NCBI RefSeq assembly: GCF_014696715.1
Contig: NZ_JACJQO010000010.1
Location: forward strand, 186,001 to 250,000
DNA length: 64,000 bases
Direction: 5' to 3'
From: Pseudanabaena sp. FACHB-2040
GTDB lineage: Bacteria > Cyanobacteriota > Cyanobacteriia > Phormidesmidales > Phormidesmidaceae
Below the pieces are notes generated by a model. The model ran no database searches. It was not told the origin of the DNA and was given only the letters and a program-made list of their open reading frames with translations. Position 1 is the first letter of the stretch; each line of letters opens with the position of its first letter. The position numbers and the translations under genes were made by a program. Below, in pieces: positions 43,087-51,332 of this stretch.

Positions 43087-43686
43087 ATGACTTCCCTGTG
43101 GCCCTACGTGACGCCCGGCATTCCCGATGAACTGTTTGAGCAGCTGCCCGGCATTCCACTCACCAGTCGGGAGGTGCGGCTGCTGCTGCTGGGCTACCTG
43201 CGGCTCAAGGCCCGGTCTGTGCTGTGGGACGTTGGCGCAGGCACTGGCACCGTGGCTATCGAGGCGGCTCTGCTCTGTCCTCAAGGCCAGGTAGTAGCGG
43301 TGGAGCGTGATGAAGAAGTGGCCAGCCTGATCCGCAGAAATTGCGATCTCTTTGGCCTCAAAAATCTAGAGGTCATCGAAGGCATCGCCCCCGACTGCCT
43401 GCCCGAGCTGCCCTACGAGCCCGACTGCATCTTAGTAGAGGGGGGTCGGCCCTTAAAAGAAACGCTGCTAGAGTCCTGGCAATACCTGGCTACAGCAGGC
43501 CGTCTGGCTGTCACTGCCACCAACCTCGAAACCCTCTATACGGTCTCTGAGACTTTTGCAGCCCTTCGGGTCCGAAATGTAGAAGCTGTCCAGCCTGCCG
43601 TCAATCGCCTGGAGTCCCGGGGAAATCATCAAGTGTTTGCAGCTGTGGATCCTATTTTTATTTTGAGTGGGGAAAAGGGGGAATAG
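43087..43686 (+). CDS. cbiT: precorrin-6B C15-methyltransferase CbiT
   Basis: CbiT methylates C15 of (cobalt-)precorrin and decarboxylates the acetate at C12 in cobalamin synthesis. The protein begins SLWPYVTPGIPDELFEQL and has the SAM-binding VLWDVGAGTGTVAIEAALL, the acidic VVAVERDEE, and the family's ILVEGGRPLKETL. I choose ATG 43087 (199 residues). The TTG at 43045 would overlap the decarboxylase stop and add an atypical N-terminus. No cobalamin riboswitch was found near it. Confidence 0.9.
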   Translation: MTSLWPYVTPGIPDELFEQLPGIPLTSREVRLLLLGYLRLKARSVLWDVGAGTGTVAIEAALLCPQGQVVAVERDEEVASLIRRNCDLFGLKNLEVIEGIAPDCLPELPYEPDCILVEGGRPLKETLLESWQYLATAGRLAVTATNLETLYTVSETFAALRVRNVEAVQPAVNRLESRGNHQVFAAVDPIFILSGEKGE

Positions 43687-43866
43687 GGTGGTGGGCGGAA
43701 GGTGACAGAGTAGGCGGGTGATGCGGTAGGAGAGAGACGAGGTAGCAGGGTGAGGAGGGTGAACTTTCTCCACCTATACTAAATAGAGAGCAACACGAAA
43801 CAGGATTCATTTCTAATCTAAACGCCCTACAGAGCTCAATTCAATGCTCAGCAGGACAGAGATCCC

Positions 43867-44847
43867 ATGGTTCAGCTAACTGTTGCCATCCGGGCCTACA
43901 ATGCCGCTAGTAGGCTGCCTAAAATTCTTGATTGCCTTCAACGGCAAGTTGTTCCCGCTCATTTAAGCTGGGAAGTGTTGGTAGTAGACAACAACAGCAC
44001 CGACGACACGCCTCAAATCATTGATCGGGCTAAGCGAGCTGAGCCCCTTCCTTTTACGTTGAAGTATGTTTTGGAAGATCGTCAGGGTGCTGCCTTTGCT
44101 CGCCAGCGAGCTTTACTAGAGGCAGGTGCTGACCTGGTTGGCTTTCTAGATGACGATAACTATCCTGCTCCTAACTGGGTCGCTGAGATTTGGGAATTTG
44201 GCCAGCAGCACCCAGGGGCAGGCGCGTTTAGCGGCAAGATCTTTGGTGATTTTGAGGTGCCGCCGCCGCCCAATTTTGCCCATATAGCCAGCTATATGGC
44301 CTTGATTGATCGAGGAGATCAGCCTTTTTCCTACAGCCTGCGCAAGGACCGAGTTTTACCCCCCGGTGCGGGGCTCGTCATTCGCAAATCTGCCTGGCTC
44401 AAAAGTGTGCCCAAGGACTTTTCAATTTCTGGCCCTGTCGGCCATGTCTTGGCCCTCAAAGGCGAAGATATCGAGCTTTTGGGCTGGCTGCGAAAGGCGG
44501 GCTGGGAAATTTTGTACAACCCCAACCTGGTGATTTTGCACCATATTCCAGCTTGGCGGCTAGAGCGAGACTACTTGCTGGCGCTAGTTCGCAGTATTGG
44601 GTTAGCGCAGCACCTGATTCGCATGCAGCGGCTTCATCAGTGGCAGCGGCCTTTTTTCCTGGCTGGCTATATGACTCACGATTTTCTAAGGATGGTGATT
44701 CACTACGCCAAGTACTACCCTGTCTTGAGCAGCGATGTGGTGGCGGCCTGTCAGCTAGAAAAGCTTAGAAGTGCCCTTGTGAGCCCGTTCTATCGCCGGG
44801 CGCTGCCCCATCGTCCTGCCTCAGGGCTAGGCTCCCCGCTGCTATGA
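43867..44847 (+). CDS. GT2-family glycosyltransferase, HpsE-like
   Basis: The GT-A fold is evident from LTVAIRAYNAASRLPKILDC, VLVVDNNSTDDTPQII, the metal-binding FLDDDNYPAPNWV and the late GEDIELLGWLRKAGWEILYN. The overall form resembles HpsE-type enzymes of the hormogonium polysaccharide locus (recognised by similarity in memory, not by search). It starts a three-gene operon with four-base ATGA overlaps, so the three transferases probably act on one polysaccharide or glycan. The ATG at 43867 lies 180 bases after cbiT. Confidence 0.88.
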   Translation: MVQLTVAIRAYNAASRLPKILDCLQRQVVPAHLSWEVLVVDNNSTDDTPQIIDRAKRAEPLPFTLKYVLEDRQGAAFARQRALLEAGADLVGFLDDDNYPAPNWVAEIWEFGQQHPGAGAFSGKIFGDFEVPPPPNFAHIASYMALIDRGDQPFSYSLRKDRVLPPGAGLVIRKSAWLKSVPKDFSISGPVGHVLALKGEDIELLGWLRKAGWEILYNPNLVILHHIPAWRLERDYLLALVRSIGLAQHLIRMQRLHQWQRPFFLAGYMTHDFLRMVIHYAKYYPVLSSDVVAACQLEKLRSALVSPFYRRALPHRPASGLGSPLL

Positions 44848-46034
44848 CCCGGCCCATCTTGATCTACCGAGACCAGCTGCTGCCTTACTCCGAAACCTTT
44901 ATTCAGACTCAGGTTGACAGTCTGCAGCAGTATCAGGGCATCTACGTTGGCACATCGCGGCTAGGCCAGGGCCAGATCTCTATCCCACCGGAGCGCAGCC
45001 TTTGCCTGAGTGATGGGGTAGCCCATGCTGGAGTTTGGAAGACGGCCTTGAAGCTGGGTGGCATTATTCACCCCGGTTGGCTGCGGCGCGTGCGGGCAAC
45101 CTCTGCGCTGCTGGTACACGCTCATTTTGGTCTAGACGCTCTCTGGGCGGCGCGGCTAGCCAGACAGCTGCACCTGCCGCTGATGATTACCTTTCGCGGC
45201 AGCGACATCACCGGCATGCAGTTCAGCCGACCCAATAGGCGCGCGCCCCGGCCCCTAGATTTCATTCACCACCGGGGGCAATTTTACCGAGATTTTTACC
45301 TGCAGCGACGGCCTGCTTTGTTTCAGGAGGCCAAGATTTGCATTGGGGTTTCTGGCTTTATTTGCGATCGCATGATTCAGGCAGGCTGCCCCGAACAAAA
45401 AGCTGTGGTCGTCTACAACGGCATTGACCTGGCAAAGTTTACAGCTCGGCCCGACTGCTCTCGTCAGCCAGTGGTTCTCTTTGTCGGTCGCCTAGTAGAA
45501 AAAAAGGGCTGTGAGTATCTGCTGCCAGCGGTGGCTAAACTTCAGGCGACGTGCCCAGAGGCAACGCTGGTGGTGATTGGAGACGGGCCGCGCCGCACCG
45601 CGCTAGAGCAAAGGGCACAACAGCTGCTCTCGTCCTACCGCTTTTTAGGGGCACAGCCTCACAGCGTCGTTAGAGACTGGATGAACCGGGCGACTGTGCT
45701 GGCTGCCCCTAGCATTACCGCCAGCACCGGCGATTCTGAGGGTTTGCCCAACGTCGTGGTCGAAGCCCAGGCGATGGGTCTGCCGGTAGTGGGCTTTATT
45801 CACGCGGGTATCCCAGAAGCCGTGGTAGAGGGCAAAACCGGATTTTTGGTGCCCGAAAAAGCTGTCGAAGCCCTGGCCGATCGCCTCCTGACCCTATTCT
45901 CCCAACCTGGCCTCTGGCAGCAGTTTTCTGGCGCTGCTCGCCAGCACGTCGAGCAAAACTTCGACCTGAAGCGCAGCATTGAAAAGCTAGAAGGCCTCTA
46001 CACCCAGGTCATTGAGGAAGGCAGCCGGGTATGA
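44844..46034 (+). CDS. GT4-family glycosyltransferase
   Basis: This is a GT-B enzyme of 396 residues. The N-terminal domain has LLVHAHFGLDALWAARLA and ITFRGSDITG. The C-terminal nucleotide-sugar domain has VVYNGIDLAKF, VLFVGRLVEKKGCEYLL and the E-x7-E-like EGLPNVVVEAQAMGLPVVGF. It resembles WcaL/colanic-acid-type transferases. The start overlaps the previous stop by four bases, and the next gene overlaps it likewise. Confidence 0.92.
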   Translation: MTRPILIYRDQLLPYSETFIQTQVDSLQQYQGIYVGTSRLGQGQISIPPERSLCLSDGVAHAGVWKTALKLGGIIHPGWLRRVRATSALLVHAHFGLDALWAARLARQLHLPLMITFRGSDITGMQFSRPNRRAPRPLDFIHHRGQFYRDFYLQRRPALFQEAKICIGVSGFICDRMIQAGCPEQKAVVVYNGIDLAKFTARPDCSRQPVVLFVGRLVEKKGCEYLLPAVAKLQATCPEATLVVIGDGPRRTALEQRAQQLLSSYRFLGAQPHSVVRDWMNRATVLAAPSITASTGDSEGLPNVVVEAQAMGLPVVGFIHAGIPEAVVEGKTGFLVPEKAVEALADRLLTLFSQPGLWQQFSGAARQHVEQNFDLKRSIEKLEGLYTQVIEEGSRV

Positions 46035-47044
46035 CCAGTCAGGAAGCTCTAAAAACGCCTGTGGTGCTGCTGATCTTCAAGCGCCCCCAAACCACCCAGT
46101 TAGTGTTTGAGGCGATCCGGCAGGCGCGGCCCCAAACGCTGCTGATTGTCTCTAACCTGCCCCCTGCAGACAAAGCCGATCAGCTGCAGCAATGCCAGCA
46201 GGCTAGGGCCATTGTGGAAGCAGTAGACTGGCCCTGTGAGGTCTTCAGGAACTATGCAGAGACCTACATGAGCTGCAAAGACCGCATAGTCAGCGGCTTG
46301 AATTGGGTATTTGCGACCGTGGAGCAGGCCATCATCCTAGAGGACGACTGCGTTCCTGAACCTAGCTTTTTTGGCTACTGTCAGGAGCTGCTGCAGCGCT
46401 ACGCTAGCGATCAGCGGGTCATGGCCATTACCGGCGACAACTTCAATATCCCGCCCCGGCAAGCCGAGTACAGCTACTCTTTTTCGCGCTACACCCACTT
46501 TTGGGGCTGGGCAACTTGGCGGCGGGCCTGGCAGCACTACGATGCTGACATGGCGCTCTGGCCTGAGTTCCGTCAGGCGGGCTGGCTGAGCGATATCTTG
46601 CCCGATTCGGCGGCAGTGCGCTGGTGGGACAAGACACTGCAGCAGACCTATGCTGGGCAAAAAGATACTTGGGACTATCAGTGGATTTTTAGCACCTGGG
46701 TGCAGGGAGCGCACTGCATTGTGCCCTGCGTGAATTTGGTCACTAACCTGGGCTTTGGAGCCGATGCTGCCCACAACCGAGATCAGTTTGACTGGCGAGC
46801 AAAGCTACTCACCCAGCCAATCGCACTGCCGCTGCGCCATCCACCTGTGTTGCGGGCCGATGTATGGTGCGATCGCATTCTTCAAAGCCGCTACTACGGC
46901 TACATCGCCCAAAAACAAAGCCGCCCCCTGCCCTACCGCATCCGCCGCAAGCTCCACAGAGCCAGAATGCTAATTCAGCAGCACCAAGCGCAGGGTGCCA
47001 CAGAGCCTTTGTCAGAGCTGCTCAGGCGGATTCTTAAAGAGTAA
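46031..47044 (+). CDS. GT-A-fold glycosyltransferase of the FkbM/HlpA-like set
   Basis: The 337-residue protein begins VVLLIFKRPQTTQLVFEAIR and has the metal-binding IILEDDCVPEPSFF. Characteristic aromatic blocks follow (FSRYTHFWGWATWRRAW, DTWDYQWIFSTW, VNLVTNLGFGADAAHN). These are found in proteins often annotated 'hemolytic protein HlpA-like' or sugar transferase. It is the third gene of the glycosyltransferase operon. The name is uncertain; the transferase fold is clear. Confidence 0.82.
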   Translation: MTSQEALKTPVVLLIFKRPQTTQLVFEAIRQARPQTLLIVSNLPPADKADQLQQCQQARAIVEAVDWPCEVFRNYAETYMSCKDRIVSGLNWVFATVEQAIILEDDCVPEPSFFGYCQELLQRYASDQRVMAITGDNFNIPPRQAEYSYSFSRYTHFWGWATWRRAWQHYDADMALWPEFRQAGWLSDILPDSAAVRWWDKTLQQTYAGQKDTWDYQWIFSTWVQGAHCIVPCVNLVTNLGFGADAAHNRDQFDWRAKLLTQPIALPLRHPPVLRADVWCDRILQSRYYGYIAQKQSRPLPYRIRRKLHRARMLIQQHQAQGATEPLSELLRRILKE

Positions 47045-47078
47045 ATTGGCTCAATAGACTGGCTTTAGCATTTTGGCC

Positions 47079-47846
47079 CTAAGGTGTCTGGAGAAACGCC
47101 AGCAGCCGCTGCGGCGAAGACAAATCTCCGGCAATCCGTCGCCGAGGCTCGGGCCACACCCGCACCAGCGTAGGCGTGACTGAGATTTGGTCAGCCTCAG
47201 CCTGTTCAGGGTGCTGGGTAACGTCGATGAGTTTCAGCGTGTAGGGCTGCTTGAGCACGCTCTCAAACGTGGTGTAGAGCACCCGCAGCAAATTCTCGGC
47301 AGAGGCCGCTGCCGAACCGCTGACAAAAAGGCGAAAGGCTAGCGGCTCAGCCGAAGTGGGTGCATTAGTCAAAGACTGGTCTATGACGGGCATTGCCAGC
47401 GATGGCGGCTCCAACCTGCCCCGATCGGCTTGAACAATTAGATCGTGGCACTCCCAAAGCTGGGGAAACTGGGCTCGATGCGTCTCCAGCAGCACTGGAG
47501 AGCCAGTTTCGGGTGAAGTATAGACCGGCTGCCACTGAGCTTCTACCGCAAACACTGCGTTGAGCAGGGCTCTAAAGCGCAAGACTCGGGGATACGCTTC
47601 GGCCACCATCACCAGTTGCCCTGAGGTCGGATCAATCCAGCGATCGACGGTGGCTGTGTAGGACGGCAGCAAAAAGTAAGGTGGATCAGACAGGGCCAGC
47701 TGATCCTGCAGCGTTGCACAGAGATCTAGATGCCAGCGGGTTCGCTTTTGCTTATCTAGGCAATAAACTAGGTCGCCCCCAGGGGTAAACAGGGCAATGC
47801 CCTTGAATACCTGGGGGCTAGTAGAGGTCACAGGAGAATCAGTCAA
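47079..47846 (-). CDS. KaiB-fold protein encoded directly after pilT
   Basis: The C-terminal ~85 of 255 residues match KaiB: AFRLFVSGSAAASAENLLRV, TLKLIDVTQHPEQAEADQIS, and VTPTLVRVWPEPRRRIAGDL. In KaiB and the SasA N-domain this fold binds KaiC. Whether this protein does so is unknown. The N-terminal ~165 residues (FKGIALFTPGGDLVYCLDK onward) belong to no family I know. It starts with TTG two bases after the pilT stop, so translation is coupled to pilT. This suggests a link between clock-type regulation or signalling and pilus retraction (inference). Confidence 0.85.
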   Translation of the reverse strand: MTDSPVTSTSPQVFKGIALFTPGGDLVYCLDKQKRTRWHLDLCATLQDQLALSDPPYFLLPSYTATVDRWIDPTSGQLVMVAEAYPRVLRFRALLNAVFAVEAQWQPVYTSPETGSPVLLETHRAQFPQLWECHDLIVQADRGRLEPPSLAMPVIDQSLTNAPTSAEPLAFRLFVSGSAAASAENLLRVLYTTFESVLKQPYTLKLIDVTQHPEQAEADQISVTPTLVRVWPEPRRRIAGDLSSPQRLLAFLQTP

Positions 47847-47848
47847 CC

Positions 47849-49060
47849 TTAGACACGCCCGCGCAGAATCTGAGCCATCTCATTCTGCTTGGGCGACATT
47901 TCTAGAGCGGTTTCTTCAGTGATACGTCCGGCTTCATAAAGGGCATAAAGCGACTGGTTCATGGTGCACATACCGTCAAAGGTACACTTCGGAATCAGCG
48001 CCTCGACTTCATCGAGCTGACCCCGCAAAATGTAGTCCTTGATCGCGTCTGTGTTGAGCAAGATGTCGTGGAATGCCGCTCGCTTACCGTCGGTCGTTCG
48101 GCACAACCCCTGGGCAATAACGGCGACTAGAGACTCTGCCAGCGACACCCGCACTGGGGCCTGCTGCTCTGGCTCATACAGGTTGAGAATCCGCTCCACC
48201 GTCTTGACAGCGCTGTTGGTGTGTAGGGTGCCCATGACTAGGTGTCCGGTCTGAGCCGCTTTAAGCGCCGTATTGACCGTCTCCTTGTCCCGCATTTCAC
48301 CCACCAGAATGATGTCTGGGTCTTCCCGCAGAGATGCCTTCAGCGCGTTGTCAAACTTCAGGGTGTGCATGCCCACTTCCCGCTGTTTGATTAGCGATCG
48401 CTTACTGCTGTGGACAAATTCCACCGGGTCTTCAATGGTGATGATGTTTTTAGGCATCTCTGCATTGATGTAGTCAATCATCGCTGCCAGGGTGGTGGAC
48501 TTACCCGAACCCGTTGGCCCTGTCACCAGCACCAGACCCTTGTGGTAGTGGCACACATCGCGGAAAACCGGCGGAAAGCCGAGCTGATCCAGCGTCAAAA
48601 TCTTCACCGGAATCAGACGGAGCACCAGCGCGGGTCCCCGCAGGGTGTCAAAGACGTTGATCCGGATCCGGGTGAAGTCGTATTGGGCGGCCCCGTCAAA
48701 GTCCATCGTCTGCTTGAATTCCTGAATTTGCTCAGGCTTCATGATTTCAGAGAGCCAGCCATAAAAGGTGGCTTCGTCGGTCACAGGATAGTCTGTGGTG
48801 GAGATCTCCCCTCGCTCTCTAAAGCGGGGCACCTCACCCACCCCTAAGTGAACGTCTGAAAACCCTTTGTCAAAGGCTTCCCGTACAATCCGCTCCAGCG
48901 TTAGCCCAGAGCCGACCTTAATGTTGCTCGGCCCTTTGGGCATCGGTGGCGGGGCAGCAGGCCGATGTCCGGCAGGCGCTCCGGGATTGGCGCTGGCGCG
49001 AGGGGGCGGTGGTGGCGGGGGAGCGGGATGGGGAGCAGGGTTACGGGGTAACTCACTCAT
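47849..49060 (-). CDS. pilT: type IV pilus twitching/retraction ATPase PilT
   Basis: PilT is the hexameric ATPase at the base of type IV pili that drives retraction and twitching, used in cyanobacterial phototaxis. It has Walker A VTGPTGSGKSTT (residues ~178-189), the Asp box TIEDPVEFVH, Walker B ILVGEMRD (~248) and the His box GTLHTNSA. I place the start at ATG 49060 (403 residues) with GAGG seven bases before it; an upstream ATG at 49168 adds a non-conserved stretch. A Pro/Ala-rich linker occupies about residues 5-40. It is followed by the KaiB-fold gene. Confidence 0.95.
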   Translation of the reverse strand: MSELPRNPAPHPAPPPPPPPRASANPGAPAGHRPAAPPPMPKGPSNIKVGSGLTLERIVREAFDKGFSDVHLGVGEVPRFRERGEISTTDYPVTDEATFYGWLSEIMKPEQIQEFKQTMDFDGAAQYDFTRIRINVFDTLRGPALVLRLIPVKILTLDQLGFPPVFRDVCHYHKGLVLVTGPTGSGKSTTLAAMIDYINAEMPKNIITIEDPVEFVHSSKRSLIKQREVGMHTLKFDNALKASLREDPDIILVGEMRDKETVNTALKAAQTGHLVMGTLHTNSAVKTVERILNLYEPEQQAPVRVSLAESLVAVIAQGLCRTTDGKRAAFHDILLNTDAIKDYILRGQLDEVEALIPKCTFDGMCTMNQSLYALYEAGRITEETALEMSPKQNEMAQILRGRV

Positions 49061-49489
49061 AGAGCGCCTCTGTATAAGAAGTATGCTGGCAGGTCGGCTA
49101 ACCGGTGACTCAAAAGAATTATTGACCGGGTTGTCCTTTAATGATCCATAGATTGCCCAAATCTTCAAGATAGGCTATCGCTAAATTGTCAGAATCTCAC
49201 CCAACAAATTCTATTCAAGCGAATTGAGCAGGCTTTTTGCGAGAGATGTGAGGAGTAATTCTTGCGGGGCTCGATTGGGGTGCTCGATGGGGCGCTGGAA
49301 GGAAACAAAAACCCCTGCTCGGTTGTTCCTATTGCTTGTGTGGGGGTGCGATCGCAACTCAAAGACTGCCCTAGGTAGAGGACTCGTTTGTGCTAGATTA
49401 GAAAAGTTGTCTAAATCGCACATCCGGAGTTTCGGGTGTCTCTGACAGAGATACTTCCGGATGGAGGATAAACCCGAAAGGAGCTAAAT
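49061..49489. other. divergent pilT / rpsB control region
   Basis: The 429 bases between the pilT and rpsB starts contain no gene. A possible extended -10 (TGCTAGATT, 49391-49399) would place the rpsB transcript start near 49405, with no good -35. The structured rpsB leader follows. A HIP1-like site lies at about 49349-49357. Confidence 0.45.
49421..49483 (+). promoter_or_regulatory. structured rpsB mRNA leader with competing pairings
   Basis: CATCCGGA (49421-49428) pairs with TCCGGATG (49456-49463), enclosing a second stem TCTCT/AGAGA (49439-49451). In competition, TTTCGGGT (49430-49437) is exactly complementary to ACCCGAAA (49472-49479), whose last bases are the start of the Shine-Dalgarno AAGGAG (49478-49483). 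The two states would differ in access to the ribosome binding site. This would suit autogenous control by S2, known for rpsB in other bacteria. No such cyanobacterial leader is known to me, so the function is inferred. Confidence 0.55.
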
Positions 49490-50284
49490 ATGCCTGTTGT
49501 TACTCTGCCCGAACTGCTAGAGTCTGGGGTCCACTTTGGGCACCAAACCCGCCGCTGGAATCCTAAGATGGCTCCGTACATCTTTACCTCGCGGAACGGG
49601 GTTCACATCATTGACCTGGTACAAACCGCCAAGCTAATCGAAGAAGCTTATGGCTTCGTTCGTAGATCTGCTGAGCAAGGCCAGAAATTTCTGTTTGTCG
49701 GCACCAAGCGACAGGCGGCTGGTATTGTTGCACAAGAAGCGAGCCGTTGCGGTTCCCACTATATCAACCAGCGATGGCTGGGAGGTATGCTCACCAACTG
49801 GACGACAATCAAGTCCCGCGTGGAGCGCCTCAAAGAACTAGAGCGCATGGAAGAAACGGGAGCCATTGCCCTGCGCCCCAAGAAAGAGGCGGCGGTGCTG
49901 CGGCGGGAAATGGAGAAGCTGCAAAAATACCTAGGCGGCATCAAAGCGATGCGCGGGGTTCCTGATGTAGCCATCATTGTTGATATCCGCCGGGAGTACA
50001 ACGCGGTGCAGGAATGCCACAAGCTAGGCATTCCGATCATCTCGCTGCTAGACACCAACTGCGACCCTGATCTGGTTGATGTGCCCATTCCCGGTAACGA
50101 CGATGCCATTCGCTCCATCAAGCTAATTCTCGGCAAGCTAGCAGATGCCATCTACGAAGGTTCTGGTGGCCAAGGTCGAGGTGACGGCGATGACATCTAT
50201 GATGAGTACGATGGGGCCGATGATGACTTCGATTACGATGAGGTCGATTATCCCGCTGACAATGAGGATGGAGATAACGGCTAA
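49490..50284 (+). CDS. rpsB: 30S ribosomal protein S2
   Basis: S2 belongs to the small subunit and helps hold S1 and the mRNA exit side. The sequence is classic from [20 protein letters not shown] through [20 protein letters not shown] and [20 protein letters not shown]. After the conserved end ([16 protein letters not shown], about residue 220) it carries a ~40-residue tail made almost entirely of Asp, Glu, Gly and Tyr. It is followed by tsf at 80 bases, the standard rpsB-tsf operon. Confidence 0.98.
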   Translation: MPVVTLPELLESGVHFGHQTRRWNPKMAPYIFTSRNGVHIIDLVQTAKLIEEAYGFVRRSAEQGQKFLFVGTKRQAAGIVAQEASRCGSHYINQRWLGGMLTNWTTIKSRVERLKELERMEETGAIALRPKKEAAVLRREMEKLQKYLGGIKAMRGVPDVAIIVDIRREYNAVQECHKLGIPIISLLDTNCDPDLVDVPIPGNDDAIRSIKLILGKLADAIYEGSGGQGRGDGDDIYDEYDGADDDFDYDEVDYPADNEDGDNG

Positions 50285-50363
50285 GCGTCGGCCCCTTCAG
50301 GTCACTAGCTAAAGCTCTGTATTGTCCGCTTTGAAGGTTAGCGCGTTAGGAAGTTAAGTCATC

Positions 50364-51023
50364 ATGGCAGAGATTTCTGCAAAATTAGTTAAGGAGCTGC
50401 GCGAGGCGACTGGCGCAGGCATGATGGATTGCAAAAAAGCACTCCTGGAAAACGACGGTGACAAGGAAAAAGCCAGTGAGTGGCTGCGCCAGAAAGGTAT
50501 CTCTTCGGCCTCTAAAAAAGAAGGTCGAGTAGCTGCTGAAGGTCTGGTGGAGAGCTACATTCACACGGGTGGACGCGTAGGTGTGCTGGTCGAAATCAAC
50601 TGTGAAACAGACTTCGTAGCTCGCCGTGACGAGTTCAAAGCTCTAGTGAAGGATGTGGCTATGCAGATTGCTGCCTGTCCTAACGTTGAGTACGTGAAGA
50701 CCAGCGACATCCCTGCCGACATGGTGGAAAAGGAAAAAGCAATCGAAATGGGCCGCGATGATCTGTCTAACAAGCCAGAAAACATCCGGGCCAAAATCGT
50801 TGAGGGCCGCATTGAAAAGCGCCTCAAAGAGCTTTCTCTGATGGATCAGCCCTTCATCAAAGACCAGAACATCACCGTTGAAGAACTGGTCAAGCAAAGC
50901 GTTTCTCAGTTGGGTGAAAACATCCAGGTTCGTCGCTTCTCCCGGTTTGTCCTCGGTGAAGGCATTGAGAAGGAAGAGAGCAACTTTGCAGAGGAAGTTG
51001 CTGCTCAAACAGGTCAAAAGTAG
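50364..51023 (+). CDS. tsf: translation elongation factor Ts
   Basis: EF-Ts exchanges GDP for GTP on EF-Tu. The protein has the N-terminal UBA-like domain ([20 protein letters not shown]), the core ([18 protein letters not shown]) and the coiled-coil/dimer region. At 219 residues it is the shorter type found in cyanobacteria and plastids. It is second in the rpsB-tsf operon and followed by a terminator. Confidence 0.98.
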   Translation: MAEISAKLVKELREATGAGMMDCKKALLENDGDKEKASEWLRQKGISSASKKEGRVAAEGLVESYIHTGGRVGVLVEINCETDFVARRDEFKALVKDVAMQIAACPNVEYVKTSDIPADMVEKEKAIEMGRDDLSNKPENIRAKIVEGRIEKRLKELSLMDQPFIKDQNITVEELVKQSVSQLGENIQVRRFSRFVLGEGIEKEESNFAEEVAAQTGQK

Positions 51024-51110
51024 GGAAACCTACAGGCCAAACGGCAATCTTAGGTTGCTGCTTGGGGACAGTTAGATAAAGAGGCTCTTTTTTCTAACTT
51101 GCAGGTGTTG

Positions 51111-51144
51111 GGGCAGGCTTCCAAAAAGCCTGCCCTTCACTTTT
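51111..51144 (+). terminator. terminator of the rpsB-tsf operon
   Basis: GGGCAGGCTT and AAGCCTGCCC form a perfect ten-base stem with a five-base loop. TTCACTTTT follows, 88 bases after the tsf stop. Confidence 0.85.
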
Positions 51145-51157
51145 ATAGCGTTGCTTA

Positions 51158-51195
51158 AAAAGAAGACCCAGTCAGCAAAAGAAGACCCAGTCAGC
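51158..51195. repeat. exact 19-bp tandem duplication
   Basis: AAAAGAAGACCCAGTCAGC occurs twice in direct succession between the tsf terminator and the next gene. The rest of the 309-base gap (51024-51332) contains no gene; it probably includes the promoter of the following hypothetical gene. Confidence 0.9.
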
Positions 51196-51332
51196 TTCCC
51201 ATAACTGACAAACTCGCTCAAGAACGGGATAGAACCCGCTATCCTGTAGGGAGGCCGAGGCTAGGAAATGGATGCAAGCAATGGCCTCAAGGCTTCTTCA
51301 GATTTCTCTGATCGTCATACAGCAAACGGCTT

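Noticed and set aside
43045-43100. Cobalamin riboswitch upstream of cbiT
   Set aside because: cbiT follows the decarboxylase gene almost without spacer; no B12-box-like sequence or room for the structure.
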